DNA of 64,000 bases from Mixophyes australis (taxonomy: Eukaryota > Chordata > Amphibia > Anura > Limnodynastidae): the NCBI GenBank assembly GCA_036250195.1, contig JAVHZZ010000003.1:331127694-331191693 (forward strand), given 5' to 3'. A program made the translations under genes and the position numbers. The notes under the pieces are model-generated. The model made no database searches, was not told the origin of the DNA, and saw nothing but the letters and a program-made list of their open reading frames with translations. Below are positions 1 to 12,575 of this stretch, piece by piece; the first letter of the stretch is position 1; each line of letters opens with the position of its first letter.

Positions 1-2770
1 AGGTGCAAGTTCTCTAAAATAAGAGCTATATTATAAAGCTTCCAATGTGGCAAATCAGACAGCATCATGCTCTCCAAGGCCACAAGTCCTGTAGAGTCTG
101 CTTGCATTTTTCTTTCTCTTGGATCATAGGAGTGCCTCTCTTCTATTTGTCAGTGTTCACGCTAGTTTGATGAATGTCAGGGAATCATATTCCTTAGCAA
201 GTCAGTGGCATTTACTTTCATTAACAGCATAGGCAAATAGAAGGGGTCTAAATATAGACCTTGGTGTCACGGTTGCAGCAGACTGTGACATTAGAGAGCC
301 TTCTTCAAAGGATGCAATGGAATGCTATAATTTGGAATCAGAGCATGTTCAATGAACTTTCAAGCAGCCCTGAATTTTAGAAGACCATGGTAGTATAAGG
401 TATTTCAAAATGTGAACTCCAAACTGGAAGATACAGAATTGATTGAGAGCTGTCATCACTGCCTAGAATGGCTTCTCTGGAGGCATCAAGGAACTTCACA
501 GAGTACTTACATATTGCTACAAATAGTGGTGAGATCATCAAAGGACGCTCAAGGTTGGTGAGATTAAGGGGTCTCCACCTACCATCAATGCTATATAAAT
601 GGTGGTCAGCCAGTAGTATGGTTATCATTTATTAGTGTAACAAGGATCTATTTTTAGCTATCAGTAAATTCTGATATCCCAGATGTATTGAAATATCTCT
701 GTTAGATAGCTAGATCTACGGCCTATTGATACTACACTATTGTACTACAATCTATGTATGGGTGCACCTCCCAGTGTGTATAAAAATAATATTCTGGGTG
801 GATATACATCTTTCATATACACATTCTTTTTACTTTGGCATAGATATGATGTCAGAAAATTAGATGAAGGTTAGTTACGGTCAAAGACAGGCAGCGTCAG
901 TAATGGAGTGACAACCTAATAGCAGGCACAGAGATAATAAGGAAAATATAGGTTAGTAATGGTTAGTTATTATATACAAATATTTAACTGGACACAGAAG
1001 CACAGAATACCTGTTGCTCACATAAAACATGTCCACACGTGTATTTGTGGTGTGTGGCCACATGTCTGAAGATAGAAGAGGTGAGTCTACGCACCAGAGT
1101 TATATAAGGCGCCAATGACAATGTTGTAATGTAATGCTTCTCCCTTCTGATGCTTCAGTTACTGGCCACGATTTAAAATATTTAATTGCAATAAGAAGGG
1201 TAATAGCACAAGTTCCCTGTAATCAGTGTGTTGAGACCACGCTAAATGGTCGCATTAAAGGGACAAAAGAGGGAGAATGTTTCCTTCCTTTCCTAATGTT
1301 ACCACACACATGTCAGTCACCAAGGTCTTTATATTAGGAAGAAGAAGAAATTACTTATGTTATCACACTTCTTCCTGTATTTGGTTAACAATAACTATAC
1401 TCACTCAGTTATTGATGACTTGAGTGTCAGGGTAGAGGGATAATCAGGGCGGGGGTCGGGAGGAGAGGTGAGAATATAGCTTAGGCTGTCTCTAGGTTAG
1501 TGCTATGTGAGACTAGGTTCTCACCTTGCCTCTTTGGAGGAAGAGCTCTCATACATAATGAACATCACCACAATAGTAGCTACCGGAGAAAACTTGCTTT
1601 TTTAAAAAAAAAATTATATTTGCCTTTTCATAATAACAAAGATAAACCCAAACTGTTGTTATTATTTCACAGTTGAATTGAGAATATTACATATATGTGA
1701 TATTCAAGAAACTACAGAATAAATCACTGCTGATATGACATTTTTTCACATATTATGCTCTTTCTTCAAAACACAAAAAACAAACATAAACATCATAAAA
1801 CAAAATAATCCAAAGTAGCTCATACAAAGAAACCATACTTAGACCAAATAAATAAATCACGCTTTATAAGGTTGCGATCTCCCCCAAATTGCCAAAAAGG
1901 TTCAACGACTGGTAGAAGGTGGAGCTTTAAAGACTAATGCGATCATACTGGAGCGTGGGGTGGTAAGACTATGGACAGGTCCCTTGTCTCTTTTTTTTTT
2001 TGCAGTACCTTGCTGACTTAATTTTCCACATATTAGACTCAAATCACATATACAGAATAAATGTTGTACCTCAACTGGACCTTTTATGTATCTCCACTGA
2101 TTTGTTTACATAGGTTCCAATCAGTAGAATTGAATACTTTCGTAATACAGGTTTGTGTTTCACTGCTTAATGTTTCTATATACAATTCCCATTTAGAGTA
2201 ACGTTTAATTACTCCCTTTTTGATATCTGGGAATGCTGCATTTCAGCAAAAATAGAAAAAGGATTTCTAATATTTCTGGCTTTATTTCACTCAAAAAGGT
2301 GATGAGAAAGATGTCGATTTACATGAGATTGCCTTTGCAACTGTTAATATAATTGACAATTTTGGCGATATATCTCGATAAGGCAATTTTTCTTTCCAAA
2401 TGTCATAATTGCATAAGAGCTAGTTTGAAATGAAAATCTAATATATGTGTAGCTAGCAATAGTCATCCCATTAGTCCAGATTCCAATTATCTGTTATGTT
2501 TGCAGATGTCATCTCTTGCAAGTAACTAAAAAATATTTTCAGCAAAAAGGGTACATTTGCAGGATTTTGGGCAGTTTTGGGATCTCAAAACAATTTAAGT
2601 TAACCAGTATAGGTTGCTAACAAGAAAAATTGTAATATTTCGTCTTTAATTAAAAACAAATAATTTAGTCATTATTTATTATTTTGAAACACATAGATGT
2701 TTGTTTACTAAAATCAGTATGTCATAGCAATGATTCAGACCTTTGATTCGTTGCCTAACTTGCTCTACAT
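1..2770. other. AT-rich intergenic DNA, nothing recognised
   Basis: Only short ORFs are present, and no conserved protein motif, terminal inverted repeat or tandem array was recognised. Short homopolymer tracts occur, for example an A run near 1607 and a T run near 1991. Old, unrecognisable repeats cannot be excluded by eye. Confidence 0.6.
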
Positions 2771-2774
2771 TGAT

Positions 2775-3060
2775 CAAGGTTAGTTGTTATGGATTTCTGC
2801 ACATTTGCATTGCACGTTGTATGTAAATAAATACATTTGTGCAGCCAGTTGGAGATAATCAGGTCGTCTGCACCTGAGTGGGGGTCTCATCTGAATTTGT
2901 GCGGGTCCAGCGCATGCGCAGTAAAGATCCGACGGGGTATTTGCACATGCGCCAGACCCCCACATGATCAGAATGGGGATTTTGGGGGCGATCTGGCATT
3001 GCTGGGCCCCTTCACTTTTGGGCCCCATAGTGGCAGCACCCACTACAGCAGTCTCATTCA
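2775..3060. other. GC-richer island, possible decayed repeat
   Basis: A block with higher GC and several CpG/GCGC motifs (GCATGCGCAG near 2912, CACATGCGCC near 2943) stands out from the AT-rich flanks. It contains 'GGGCCCCTTCACTTTTGGG', reminiscent of GGGCCC-rich non-autonomous hAT interiors seen elsewhere in this window. No paired terminal repeats were found, so the class is unknown. The two opposed short ORFs here have no recognisable motif. Confidence 0.3.
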
Positions 3061-3129
3061 GTAGCGAAAAAATATAAACATGAAAGATGAGACTTTCAGC
3101 CCTCTCTATGCTGTTGTTTAAGGCTACTT

Positions 3130-4165
3130 ATATAAGATACGCGTACAACATCTCCACAGTGCATAAACCTGGTCTCCTCTGTCGAGCCACCTCCTCTTGT
3201 TGACATGTCTGCCGGTATCCCATGGCCACCTTGGATTCAGGTCTGCTCATGCGCAGACCCATCTTTTATAATTTTCTTTATTCAGCCATTGGCTGATTAC
3301 CTGACACTCCCCCTTATTCTCCAAATTATTTAAGACGCCTCTTTTAGCAAAATGGTGCCAGGTCTTCAAGTCCTGAAAGCTGCTGGAATTTGGCTCCTCT
3401 GAATCTTGGTATCCTGTATCCATGTCTATTCATCAGGTCCTGGTAGCCAGCGTCATATAATTCTCAGCTAGTCCTGGTATCCTGTATCCATATCTATTGG
3501 TATCCTGGTATCCTGTATTTGTGCCTATTCATCAATTCATTCCTGTTCTACTGATCCTGGCATCCAGCGATCTATGCCTCTCAGTTAATCCTTGGACCTG
3601 TATCCATGTCTATTGATATCCTGGTATCCTTTATCTGTGTCTATTCCACTGGTCCTGGTATCCAGCATCATATGCTTCTCAGCTAATCCTGGTATCTTGT
3701 ATATGTGCCTATTCATCAAGTCCTGGTATCTAGCGTCATGTGCTTCTCAGCTAATTCTAGTATATTGGTATCCTGTATTGGTGCCTATTCAGCAATTCGT
3801 TCCTATTCTGCTGATCCTGGTATCCAACACTACATGCTTCTCAGCTAATCCTGGTATCCTGTGCTGTTTGCTTCTCAGCTAATCCTGGTATCCTGTGCTG
3901 TTTGCTTCTCAGCTAATCCTGGTATCCTGTGCTGTTTGCTTCTCAGCTTATCCTCGCAACCTGCTATCCAGTATCCGTTCCTATACTGGTCATTCCTTGT
4001 CGCTGTAACATCTTCATCTGACTGTCTCGTCTGGTAGCCATTTGGAGGACCTTGTCCTGCGGGGTGAAGCAGCAAAGCCCAAACTTTCTTACGGGGGGAT
4101 CCCTGGTGAAAACCTTCCACCTCCATGGTGGATGGAGTCAAACCCAGCTGACTGCAAATAGTCCA
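3130..4165 (+). mobile_element. LTR-like segment with internal minisatellite
   Basis: A degenerate array of 'TCCTGGTATCCTGTATCC' and 'TTCTCAGCTAATCC' phrases spans about 3400-3955 and ends in three near-perfect 34-bp units (3849-3950). Downstream lies a segment near 4055-4110 ('GTGAAGCAGCAAAGCCC', 'CCCTGGTGAAAACC') that resembles the sequences next to the arrays at 25.8 kb and 26.45 kb, read on the opposite strand. The shared layout of tandem array plus 'GCAAAGCCC...GGTGAA' block suggests an LTR of a Ty3/gypsy-like element. LTR ends and a target duplication were not found, so the boundaries are approximate. Confidence 0.4.
3400..3955. repeat. Degenerate tandem array with terminal 34-bp units
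   Basis: Units vary from about 34 to 100 bp and share 'CTCAGCTAATCCTGGTATCC'. The last three units (from 3849) are 34 bp and almost identical, so the most recent expansion was at the right end. The short ORF across this array (3592-3882) is a by-product of repetition. Confidence 0.8.
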
Positions 4166-4174
4166 AAACACCAA

Positions 4175-5460
4175 TGTGAATGCAGTGACAATATGTTTAT
4201 AGTGTGATGATTCAACAAGATATTAATTAGCAAGGAGTGTTTCATTATAAGTTATCACCTGCAATGAAGTAGTGGTTCATGAAGTAGTTTAGTCCTTTAA
4301 AACTTTATAAAAAAAAATTGGCTTGTATTCTGATTTTAAACTGCCATCTATCTAACTGCAGTTAATAAAAGCATCTTAATAAGACTTCATCTTTTGTTCC
4401 TGAATTATTCCGTGATAAGTCGCATTATCCTATTTCTACACAATATAATAATGTAATGAAATGTCATATGCACAATTAAAAATAATGTCTTGATACTGTC
4501 GTATATATAAAATTCACTGGTCTGTTTGTTTGTTTGTCTGTCTGGTTATGCATTCGGACACCCCTGGACCGATAGGAATGAAACCAACGCAAGGTGGTGC
4601 AGTTGGATCCTGGCCAGGTTTTAGGGTGGTTAGGGTCCTGGTCGGACCTCCCGTTTGTGTACGCTGGGCAGAACTTTTGGCAAAAACATATCTCAGAAAA
4701 TGTGCTCACGTGTATTAGATACACCTTCACAACACACTCTTTTTTTAGCAACTGATTTCACCAACCAATCTTCCTAATTGCTCTGTTCTACTGTTATTAT
4801 TTCCCCCAACTACATTTTCCATGATTATGATACTTTGGCAAACATTATAATAAGGATGATAGAATGAAACTTCTTGAGCTGTTTTCATGTGCTCTACTCT
4901 ACTGCTGTCTTGCTTCCTCTTCTTTTAATTGGATCTCTAAGGAGCACTAAAATGACTAAAATTATAACATTCAATAACTACACAGCATGTTGAGAGCATT
5001 AATGTAACACTTCAGAGTAACTAGTTTATTTAGCATGCTAATGGTACAGATTAATAGTGATGACTCAAACTGTCTCTTGAAGTGTTTTCGGCAGTTTCAG
5101 GCAAACATACAAACTTGCTCAAGATTTTATTACTGCAAAAAAAATCTGAGGTTGTAAGGAAGTTCATGAGGGCATATTTGTCAGTCTCTGTTTTTAAGGG
5201 GTTGGATGTAGTAGTTAACACACTAAAGCACAACACTGTAAGTAGTGAACCCTGCAAATATTGGTCTAAAGTTATCACTGACAATGTTAGTAATAGGAAT
5301 CTGTAACTGAATTGGAAAATATAATAAGTATGCATCGTATTCTGCTGTTTATAGCAGACATTTAAAGTACAATTATTACATAGGCACAACACTAAGCACT
5401 ATTTTGCAGATGGACAAGGGTACAGAGTTTTACTGTATTTTAGCTAAGTTTTATTTCAAG
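4175..5460. other. AT-rich DNA with one candidate interspersed repeat
   Basis: From about 4500 to 4750 the sequence changes to 'ATATAAAATTCACTGG' followed by TGTT/TGTC-rich runs and a GC-richer body. It looks like the 5' part of a dispersed repeat but has no second copy in the window. The remainder to 5460 shows no motif; opposed ORFs at 5051-5392 and 5082-5306 overlap each other and are not convincing. Confidence 0.35.
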
Positions 5461-5469
5461 TTTAGTCTT

Positions 5470-5640
5470 ACTTACCTACTCATCCGGAATTCCAGGGAGA
5501 CTCACAAATTCCGGGTAGGTCTTCCGGACTCTCTGGAAAATAGGCAATTCTCCCGCAGCCTGCCCTCTTTGTGCCTCAATGACGCAATTTGCGGGAAATC
5601 GAGTCATTCTTGCCCTGCCCCTCACAACACTGGTGCACAA
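5470..5640 (+). mobile_element. GC-rich MITE-like repeat, copy 1
   Basis: The block begins 'CTTACCTACTCATCCGG' and contains 'CCTCAATGACGCAATTTGCG'. A related sequence lies in the opposite orientation at about 53515-53735, ending '...GTTGGTAAGTATGAG' and containing 'GACGCATTTGCGTCATTACG'. Shared CpG-rich motifs in two distant places indicate a dispersed non-autonomous element. No coding capacity. Confidence 0.45.
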
Positions 5641-5825
5641 AACTAGACACAGCTTTGGATAACAGTGGTCATCTTCCATATTGGTAACAAATGACAATGT
5701 TATCATCACCCTCAACATCATCCGCATCAAAGATGTCTACATCAATTACATCTTCATTTAAATTACATCTTCATTTGAAAAAAGAAGATACACCTACTAG
5801 GTAACCGTTAGGCAGCTTGTGTGAC

Positions 5826-6010
5826 ACATTGGAGAGGGTCAGCAGCAATACATGGGAGAGGGTCAACAACAATTCATTGGGGAGGATAAGCAGCAATACA
5901 TTGGAGAGGGTCAGCAGCAACACATTGGAGAGGGACAGCATCAATACATTATAGAGGGTCAGCAACAATACATTGGAGAGGGTCAGCAGCAGCAGTATCA
6001 GAGCTCATTA
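5826..6010 (+). repeat. 24-bp minisatellite encoding an 8-residue repeat
   Basis: Seven to eight imperfect copies of a 24-bp unit (CATTGGAGAGGGTCAGCAGC + AATA). Because 24 is divisible by 3, the plus frame reads as repeats of Y-I-G-E-G-Q-Q-Q. The frame is closed by TGA immediately upstream and the open stretch is only about 65 codons, so a coding role is unproven. Confidence 0.85.
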
Positions 6011-6273
6011 GATGGACAGTTGCAATATCAGTAGACATTTAACAGATGATGAGAGTCCAAGGAAACAATGTTAAATGGTGCAAGATGGCAGTGTCTTTGG
6101 GACCAATCACTGCGGTGTGATTATGTGTTGACAGTAAAATGATTGACATAAGGTGGGCGCTTCAATAAACATGGTAAGAAAGTTGGCAATAATGACATCA
6201 ACAGTATTATTAGGACGACAGTTGAAAGGTAGACAGTATTTATTAGGCGAACAATTTAAATGTAGACAGTATT

Positions 6274-6420
6274 ATGCTGAAATCCAGCCCTGTCCCTAAC
6301 TGTGACCCTATGCCTAGCCTTGTCTCTATCCCTATCCCTGTCCTTAACCCTGCCCCTAGCCCTGTCTCTATCCCTATCTCTGTCCTTAACCATATGCCTA
6401 GCCCTATCAACAATCCTATA
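6274..6420. repeat. 42-bp pyrimidine-rich tandem repeat
   Basis: About 2.5 copies of a 42-bp unit containing 'TGTCTCTATCCCTATC' and 'TGTCCTTAACC'. It superficially resembles telomere-like C-rich DNA but there is no run of CCCTAA units. The overlapping ORFs on both strands are products of the repeat. Confidence 0.65.
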
Positions 6421-6589
6421 ATAATACTGTATATTTGTATTGTCCACCTAATCTTATGGTCCACCATGTGAATTGGCGACCTAATAATACTGTTCACACC
6501 TACATTGTCCAATAAAGTTGCTAATTTTATGAATTTTTAATAAATTAACAGGTGTTTAACGCATAGCATTTTTACTGTTACACAAGCTT

Positions 6590-7130
6590 ATAGACCAAGG
6601 CCAAAATGTAAAATAGTACAAAATGGAATTGTCCTTGGGCCCACCCTGGGCCAACCCACCCATATATTAAAAAGGACATGCACAGTTTAACAAATCAATC
6701 ACTTCAGCGAAAGTGGCTGCCACTTTTGTGGCTGAAGTGCTTGATTTGTTTGGGCCACTACAAAAGAGAACATTTTGGTTGTTGGTTGATGAACTGGACA
6801 AAATAGAAAGGGATTTTATTTTTTTAAATAAATTACTAATTGGCATTTAGCTAACAGTGATCATCTTAATCTATGTTGACAATGACATCACCCTTATCAT
6901 CAGCCTCATCACTGATGTCATAATCATCATCATCACACAATGTTAATTCATCCCCACTGGAATCTACACATTTGATATTTCTCTTAAAATCTGTAGACTC
7001 CCCTATAGGATTATGTGAGTGTCCAAGTTGCTCTTCAGCATCAGTATTATTTTCAGGCACTAACTGGCTGTTTTGGAGGTGACAGCGACAGACCTACACT
7101 CTGAGCAAGAAGGTGGTGCATGGAAAGTTA
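6590..7130 (-). mobile_element. hAT-associated dispersed repeat, copy 1
   Basis: The plus strand carries 'AAAGGACATGCACAGTTTAA', then CACTTCAG and 'GTGGCTGAAGTGCTTGATTT'. The same arrangement recurs near 48905-48985 and 49455-49535, the latter just downstream (minus sense) of a hAT-type transposase fragment. On the minus strand an acidic 64-aa reading frame (6866-7060) contains D/E-rich stretches. The association with hAT rests on the 49-50 kb context and is an inference. Confidence 0.45.
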
Positions 7131-7680
7131 AGGAAGATGTATGATCGTGTTGGGCACTCTGTTTTGCAATGGCCATTCTATTACGTATACCAGTACAGCA
7201 ATAGCAGGTCCCTTACTAGCATAAAGTCTGAGCCTTGTCTTGCCAACTCGGGTGGTGTATGGAATCCTTTTTTGGACAAATCACCACATTCATCAGTAAC
7301 TTCACTCTTAATTCTTCTCCTTACATCAAGATCTGAAGAAATTTGAGATTGAATTTGACGAATAGTGTTTGGATTTTGAAGATGTTTTCGTCAGCTTTCT
7401 ACCGCATGACCTATTTTACCAGTATAAGTCATAACGGTAAAAGTGCTACTACTGCCAATACTGGTACAGGGATGCTCCTAATCTATAGAGGGTTCTATGG
7501 TTGCAAGAGGAGTTACTTTCTAACTACATTTGCCTTAGTGACTATTAAGAACCTTAGAAGGTACTGGGTAGGCTTCCCTGGCCTCGGAAGCCAGCGTGAA
7601 GTGGGTAGAATAAGGCCAGAAAACCCGGTATCTTCACAGCATCCTTTACTGAATATCTAAGTGAATAGAGCTTTGCATTC
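7131..7680. other. No feature recognised
   Basis: Two short plus ORFs (7113-7346, 7343-7660) show no conserved motif. This stretch may be the continuation of the hAT-associated repeat to the left, but no second copy was found to define it. Confidence 0.4.
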
Positions 7681-7681
<1 letters not shown>

Positions 7682-7723
<42 letters not shown>

Positions 7724-7727
7724 CATA
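7682..7727. repeat. (TA)n microsatellite with TACA tail
   Basis: An uninterrupted AT/TA run followed by CATACATACA directly abuts the 3' end of the Helitron-like element at 7727. The same juxtaposition of TA repeat and element end is seen at the other copies. Confidence 0.9.
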
Positions 7728-8127
7728 CAAGTTAACCCATACAAGATACTCATGCATTCTAGTCAAATCAAGCTACTTAAGGTGTTAAAAAGGTTCTTGT
7801 CATGCATTTGGGCCTAGCCCAGGCCTCCTCAGGGGAAGAGCGTTGCTTCCCTGCGCAAGTGCCCTTTTTTAACGTGGTTTTGTCCACATGTCACCACCTC
7901 ATCATTTTTCTCCATCACATTATCCTTCATCTTCATCGCCACATCCTTCATCAAGCTACTTAAGGTGTTAAAAACTCCCCACTGTCACCCCCGGCAACCA
8001 CCAACCACTCCCAACTGTCACTTCTCCTTCAAATAAATATATAGGTCAGTGTATAACTCTGCCCAGCAGGTGGCGCTGCAGCTTGTTTTTTTTTTCCACA
8101 CTTGCCACTAGGCATTTATATAGTAGA
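7727..8127 (-). mobile_element. Helitron-like non-autonomous element, copy 1
   Basis: Read on the minus strand it starts TCTACTATATAAATGCC, carries GCTGCAGCGCCACCTGC, a pyrimidine/purine-rich middle and the phrase 'AGGCCTGGGCTAGGCCC', and ends near GGGTTAACTTGT. The same sequence occurs at 56338-56981, 62674-63071 and (start only) 63944-64000. The 5' TC start and the 3' hairpin visible in the 62.7-kb copy suggest a Helitron-type element, but the 3' end is CTTGT rather than the canonical CTRR. Non-coding. Confidence 0.6.
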
Positions 8128-9920
8128 TATATATATATATAGATATAGATGTACAGGATATATATACGGACACTGTAGAAGAGGTATGCATATGTAAGAG
8201 CTATTATAATGCCCATCACAGTCCTGATTGTTTGATTGTACTATAATCTTGTATTTGTGGGTCCATGATTAGTTGCTGCACTGAAACATCCTCTCTCATG
8301 TGGGAGTGTTTTTCCAAAGGTGATCTTAAATGGTCCCAACAAAAACAAAAGTACTGTATACTACTAGTCTGATCACAGGAGTTTAGGATTTCATACATTA
8401 CACAACAGCTATAAGGTATTCTGGGAAAAAGGTCAGCAGCCTGTTGTACTCATAAGTAAATAGCAGCACTTTAATTAACTCCTACGCATTCTTTCTGTAG
8501 TGTAAGCTTTTTATGTGTTATTAGCATTATTATGGCCTGATTATTCAATAGACTGACTAGGCTGCAGCCTAGGGCGCGAGGCATTTTGGATAAACTGAAA
8601 TTTATTTTAAAATTTTAAGGAATAGTTGTTCTCCAAAGTAAAAAAAAAAAAAGCCATGAAAGAAAAATGTCATATGCTATTAATCTTGAGGTTTTCCCAC
8701 GGTATTTGCTGAAGGCAAAGGGTCTGATTAATGTTCAGAAGTACATCCATTTGCGTAGCTTTGTGTATGCCTAGAAACGAACATTGCGCCAACGAATCGT
8801 GGATTTCTTTTGAACTTTTTATATCATTTGAAAAGAGATAAAATGATGGCACATTTTAATAATACCACCATATTGTTCAAGTGCTGCTGGGCTCTGAAAT
8901 ATTAAAATGGTGTTTGGTAGAAACACAGATCTCCAGTAATGACGTAAATCATCCCACTGCTTAATCGAGTAAATAAAATAAATTAAAAAATATAAAGAAA
9001 GAAAGATATTTGCAAAGTATTTGAGCCCATGGCTCCAGAAATAGGATTCTGTGTAGATTAAAGGTCTCTTGATCTGCTTTTGTGTTGCTGTCTGTAAAAA
9101 AAATTTCCAACCAGCAAGACATTCATACAGGTTTCCTTTTTAAAAACTACTGGAGCTCAAGAGATGGAACATAGTTCAATACTGTTTATTTGATGATAAA
9201 TGTGCATAGATAGATTATACTCACAGTGAAGAGATAAATAAGAACATGTACAATCCAATGCTGGTGGGGATAATATCATTCATTGTAAACAAAGATTTAG
9301 CAGACTTCCACTAGTTTCACCTAGAATGACTGTCAAATATAAATACATGGTTATCTATACACTTAGAAAAAGTTCTATTTAAACATGATCTTATAGGATA
9401 GTTATTTGCATTGGCAATGATTGATAAATGATAAGTGAATGAATACATGAAATAGTTCATATAAATAATACAGAATGCATACTGTAGTATAAAATGCTTT
9501 AAATTGCTGCAATAAATATAAAAGCTAAAAAAATATTCTATTTGTAAAGCAAATGTGTCTCAGTATGATTTCCTGTAAATGTTATTGTGCACATACAAAA
9601 ATATATGACACTTGTGAATGCTGCAATAATTTTGAATAGAGAGGATTCAGTTTAGATGTGTAGTGATAATTTCCGGTGCCTCCGTTGTATGAGTACATGG
9701 ATAATATCTGTTGAAGTAGAGTTTGTCAATATGAATTTATATTAATAAAGAGAAAAACACTTGGGGGGAGAAGAATTAAACCTGCTTTGGAAGCTTGATG
9801 CTACATTTATTAATCCTGTAAGGAAGGTTTTAAACCTATATCAGTCTTCAGACCCTGTGAATTTAATGTTTTCAGCATTACTTAGAAACAGATTATGATA
9901 ATGTAGCTATGGTTCACAGA
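8128..9920. other. AT-rich DNA, essentially unannotated
   Basis: A short TA run (8128-8150) follows the element. Near 8560 'GGCTGCAGCCTAGGGCGCG' looks like a scrap of a hAT-type end. The rest to 9920 is AT-rich with two short opposite-strand ORFs (8216-8398, 8670-8852) lacking any motif. Confidence 0.5.
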
Positions 9921-9928
9921 TAATATCA

Positions 9929-10110
9929 TTGACACGTAAGGGCGACGAATTTTTCAATGTTGTCACATACATTAACTCTAACTTTTTTTACATAAAACTC
10001 ACTCACAAATTTAACAGTTACAGTAAAGAATTTCTAGATTTAAAAGTATCCACAAATACCAATAACTGCATTTCAGTAGTAATACTACTGATAAAAATTT
10101 CCTATTTAAG
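9929..10110 (+). pseudogene. Penelope-like element RT fragment
   Basis: The plus frame encodes an N-S-N-x5-I-K-L-T ... F-L-D-L-K-V pattern, which matches the segment just after the catalytic motif in PLE reverse transcriptases (compare N-T-N-N-L-N-I-K-F ... F-L-D-L-E-I at 42.65 kb in this window). Only about 55 codons survive. The piece stops where the minus-strand LINE begins, so the two are adjacent unrelated insertions. Confidence 0.55.
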
Positions 10111-12575
10111 AACAGATAGTGGGAATATTACTAACTCCGTTTATGAAAGATTGAGTTTGAGGTGGCAAGAGGACATCCAAGGTGAAATGGCAGAAAGACA
10201 TTCAGCAAAGTGGGTCAACACCGATGGAAAGAGATCTGAAGATGATAGGCCAATTTAGATGTCATCTGCATAGAGACGAATTTGAAATCAAAAGGGGCTT
10301 ATTAGTTATCAAAGAAAAGTGGTATAGCTAGAGAAGAGCAGAGGACCGAAGACTAAGCCTGTGGTACTCCAACAGATAGAGGAAGTGGAGTGGAAGTCCA
10401 AGTGTTTGGAAAAATAAACACTGAAAGAATAATTTAATAAGTAGGATGAGAACCAGGACAGGAAAGTATCCTGACGACCTGGGAAATGTAGTGTATGTAT
10501 GAGAAGAAAGTGGTCAACAGTGCAAATGCAGCAGAGCGGTCTATGAGAATTAGACGTGTGTAATGGCCTATATTCAGCATAGATCAAATCATTGACCACC
10601 TTAGACATTGTAGAATGTTGGGAACAAAAGCCTAATTGAAGAGGATCCAATAAGTTGTGTGAGGCGAGTATAGGCCAGTCCCTCAAGAAGCTTGGAGGGC
10701 ATTGGTAGCACAGTAATCTAAGAAAGAGTTTGGGTTAGAATTTGTTTTTAAGCATCCAGAATAGGAGTATTCAAACATGCTTGAATAAGGAAGGAAAAGT
10801 AGCAGTGGAGAGAAAGATTACAGATTTTAGTTAAGTTTAGTTAGGAATACAGAAGACAGGGATCTATTGACTTGCAGGGGTATAGGGTCTAGTGTACATG
10901 TAGTAGGGTAGGAAGACAAGGAGAGAATAGATACTTAATCTATGTTGTGATCTCAAAAGGATGCCATTTATGCCATATCTTATTAATCTGGTCCTTGAAG
11001 TAGGAAGCAAGAACTTGGGCATTGATAGTAGTTACAGGGGTTGGTTTGGGAGGGTTGAGGATAGATTTAAACATATTAAAAAGGCTTCTGGGGTTGAAGA
11101 TGAGAGATTGGAAGTATGATTATTTGACAGAGCATTTTGATAGGTGTGATAGAAAGCTTTTAAAGACATTATGTTTGTTTAGTGTGCCACAACTGACAAC
11201 ATGGTTGATGTGAAGTGTAAATAATAGCTAGAGCGACTTGATCAAGGGCTTTCTGCTAGACTTTGGTTAAGATGTTGTACTGCTAGATCAGGAGAGGATA
11301 ACATAGATATTAGGGCTAGAAGCTGTTGCAGAGAGGTAGAAAGTTGTTGATAATTAATAGAAATGAGAATTCTGTGAGTATGAGGATGCTTGGAAGACAT
11401 CGACAGCAGTGAAGTTAAAGTAATGGAGGAGAGCTTTTAGTTGATAATGTGGTTACCTGAGAGGAGGAAAGAATTGTTAAAGAAACCAGAAACTGAACAT
11501 AGTCTACAGAAAGCAAGATCAAGAGAGTGGCCATCCCAATGAGTAGAACAGTCAGTACACTGGACAAAGGACATTAGTGGGAGTAATTTGGAACCACAAT
11601 AAGAATGTAGTTAACCAATGGGGATTTTGACATTTCACCTGAGATGATGATGGGGTGTCCAAAGATAAGAAATGAGGGTAACCATCAGAGAAATCTTCAT
11701 GAAAATGTTGACTTTATCAAATGGGATGAAAGATCACAGAAACACACAGAGAGCATGGGTTGAAAAATTGTATAGCATGTACTGCAAGCTGAGTGATGAG
11801 ACATTTGGTAGTACTGTGTTAGGGCAATGTGGGAAAAGAGTAGTTCACACCCAACTCCTTGTCTGCTTTCAGGCCTGGAGGTGTCGCTGAAGTTGAGACC
11901 ACTGTGGGAAAGAAATGCAGGTTAGACAGTGTCTGATTGTGTGAGCCTTGTTTCTATTTCACCAAAAGGTTGAAGTTGTTTGAGTTGCAGATGTCAAGGA
12001 TGTAGGCTAGTTTGTTACAAAGGCAGCAAGCATTTAATAGAACACATATAAAGGAGTTTGATAGTGGTGGAAGACAGGTGATGTGTTTTAAGGTTGGCTG
12101 GATCTCTATAGTACTCTGAATCAGAATGGCTTGCATAAGAGACGTGGCATGAGTGTCTGTATTTGGTGATATATCACCAGCTAATAGTAACAGAAGAAGA
12201 GGGAGATAAAAGGATGATTGTAATTTGTGTAGATTTTATTTTCTGGCAGCAGGTTAAGAATGTTACAGTGACGGTATAAAGATAGGAATGAAGTTCACAA
12301 GTGTTAATTAGAGGGGAAGGGAGTGGAGTAGTGATGACGCAATATAGATAAAGGGGAGTGGTGCAGGGAGGGTTAAGGATGTTATATTTCTTATGGTAAG
12401 GCATTTTAAGCTTTGAGTATAACTGACAAGAGACTAATACAAATAAATTAAGGAAATACAGATAGGATATGAAAATAAAATTACCCAGTGAATTTGTCCA
12501 GAGCAGCAAGTGAAATAAGAAGTGCAGTGTCAGGTTGTAGCAGTTTATTGTTTCCGGTTGTTTTAAGATGTTGTT
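10110..12575 (-). pseudogene. L2/CR1-type LINE, endonuclease and RT remnants
   Basis: Reading the minus strand from high to low coordinates, fragments in shifting frames follow the order of a non-LTR retrotransposon ORF2. Endonuclease-like pieces come first: 'RQGVGCELLFSH' near 11.85 kb and 'THWDGHSLDLAFC' near 11.5 kb, the T-H-x2-G-H-x-L-D-L signature. A linker with 'FKSILNPPKPTPVTT' lies near 11.05 kb. RT follows at 10686-10309, with L-L-D-P-L-Q-L-G-F, V-D-H-F-L-L, W-F-S-S-Y-L and G-P-L-L-F-S-x-Y, then a decayed Y-A-D-D-like 'MQMTS' near 10.24 kb. Many stops and frameshifts make it clearly dead. The L2/CR1 assignment rests on motif spacing recognised by eye; other CR1-group families are possible. 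Confidence 0.75.

Noticed and set aside
6274..6420. Interstitial telomere-like C-rich repeat
   Set aside because: The unit is 42 bp with CCCTATC/CCTTAACC phrases but no consecutive CCCTAA units.
9929..10258. 109-aa ORF as an intact gene
   Set aside because: Its first half is a PLE RT scrap and its second half runs into antisense LINE sequence, so it is a chance fusion.
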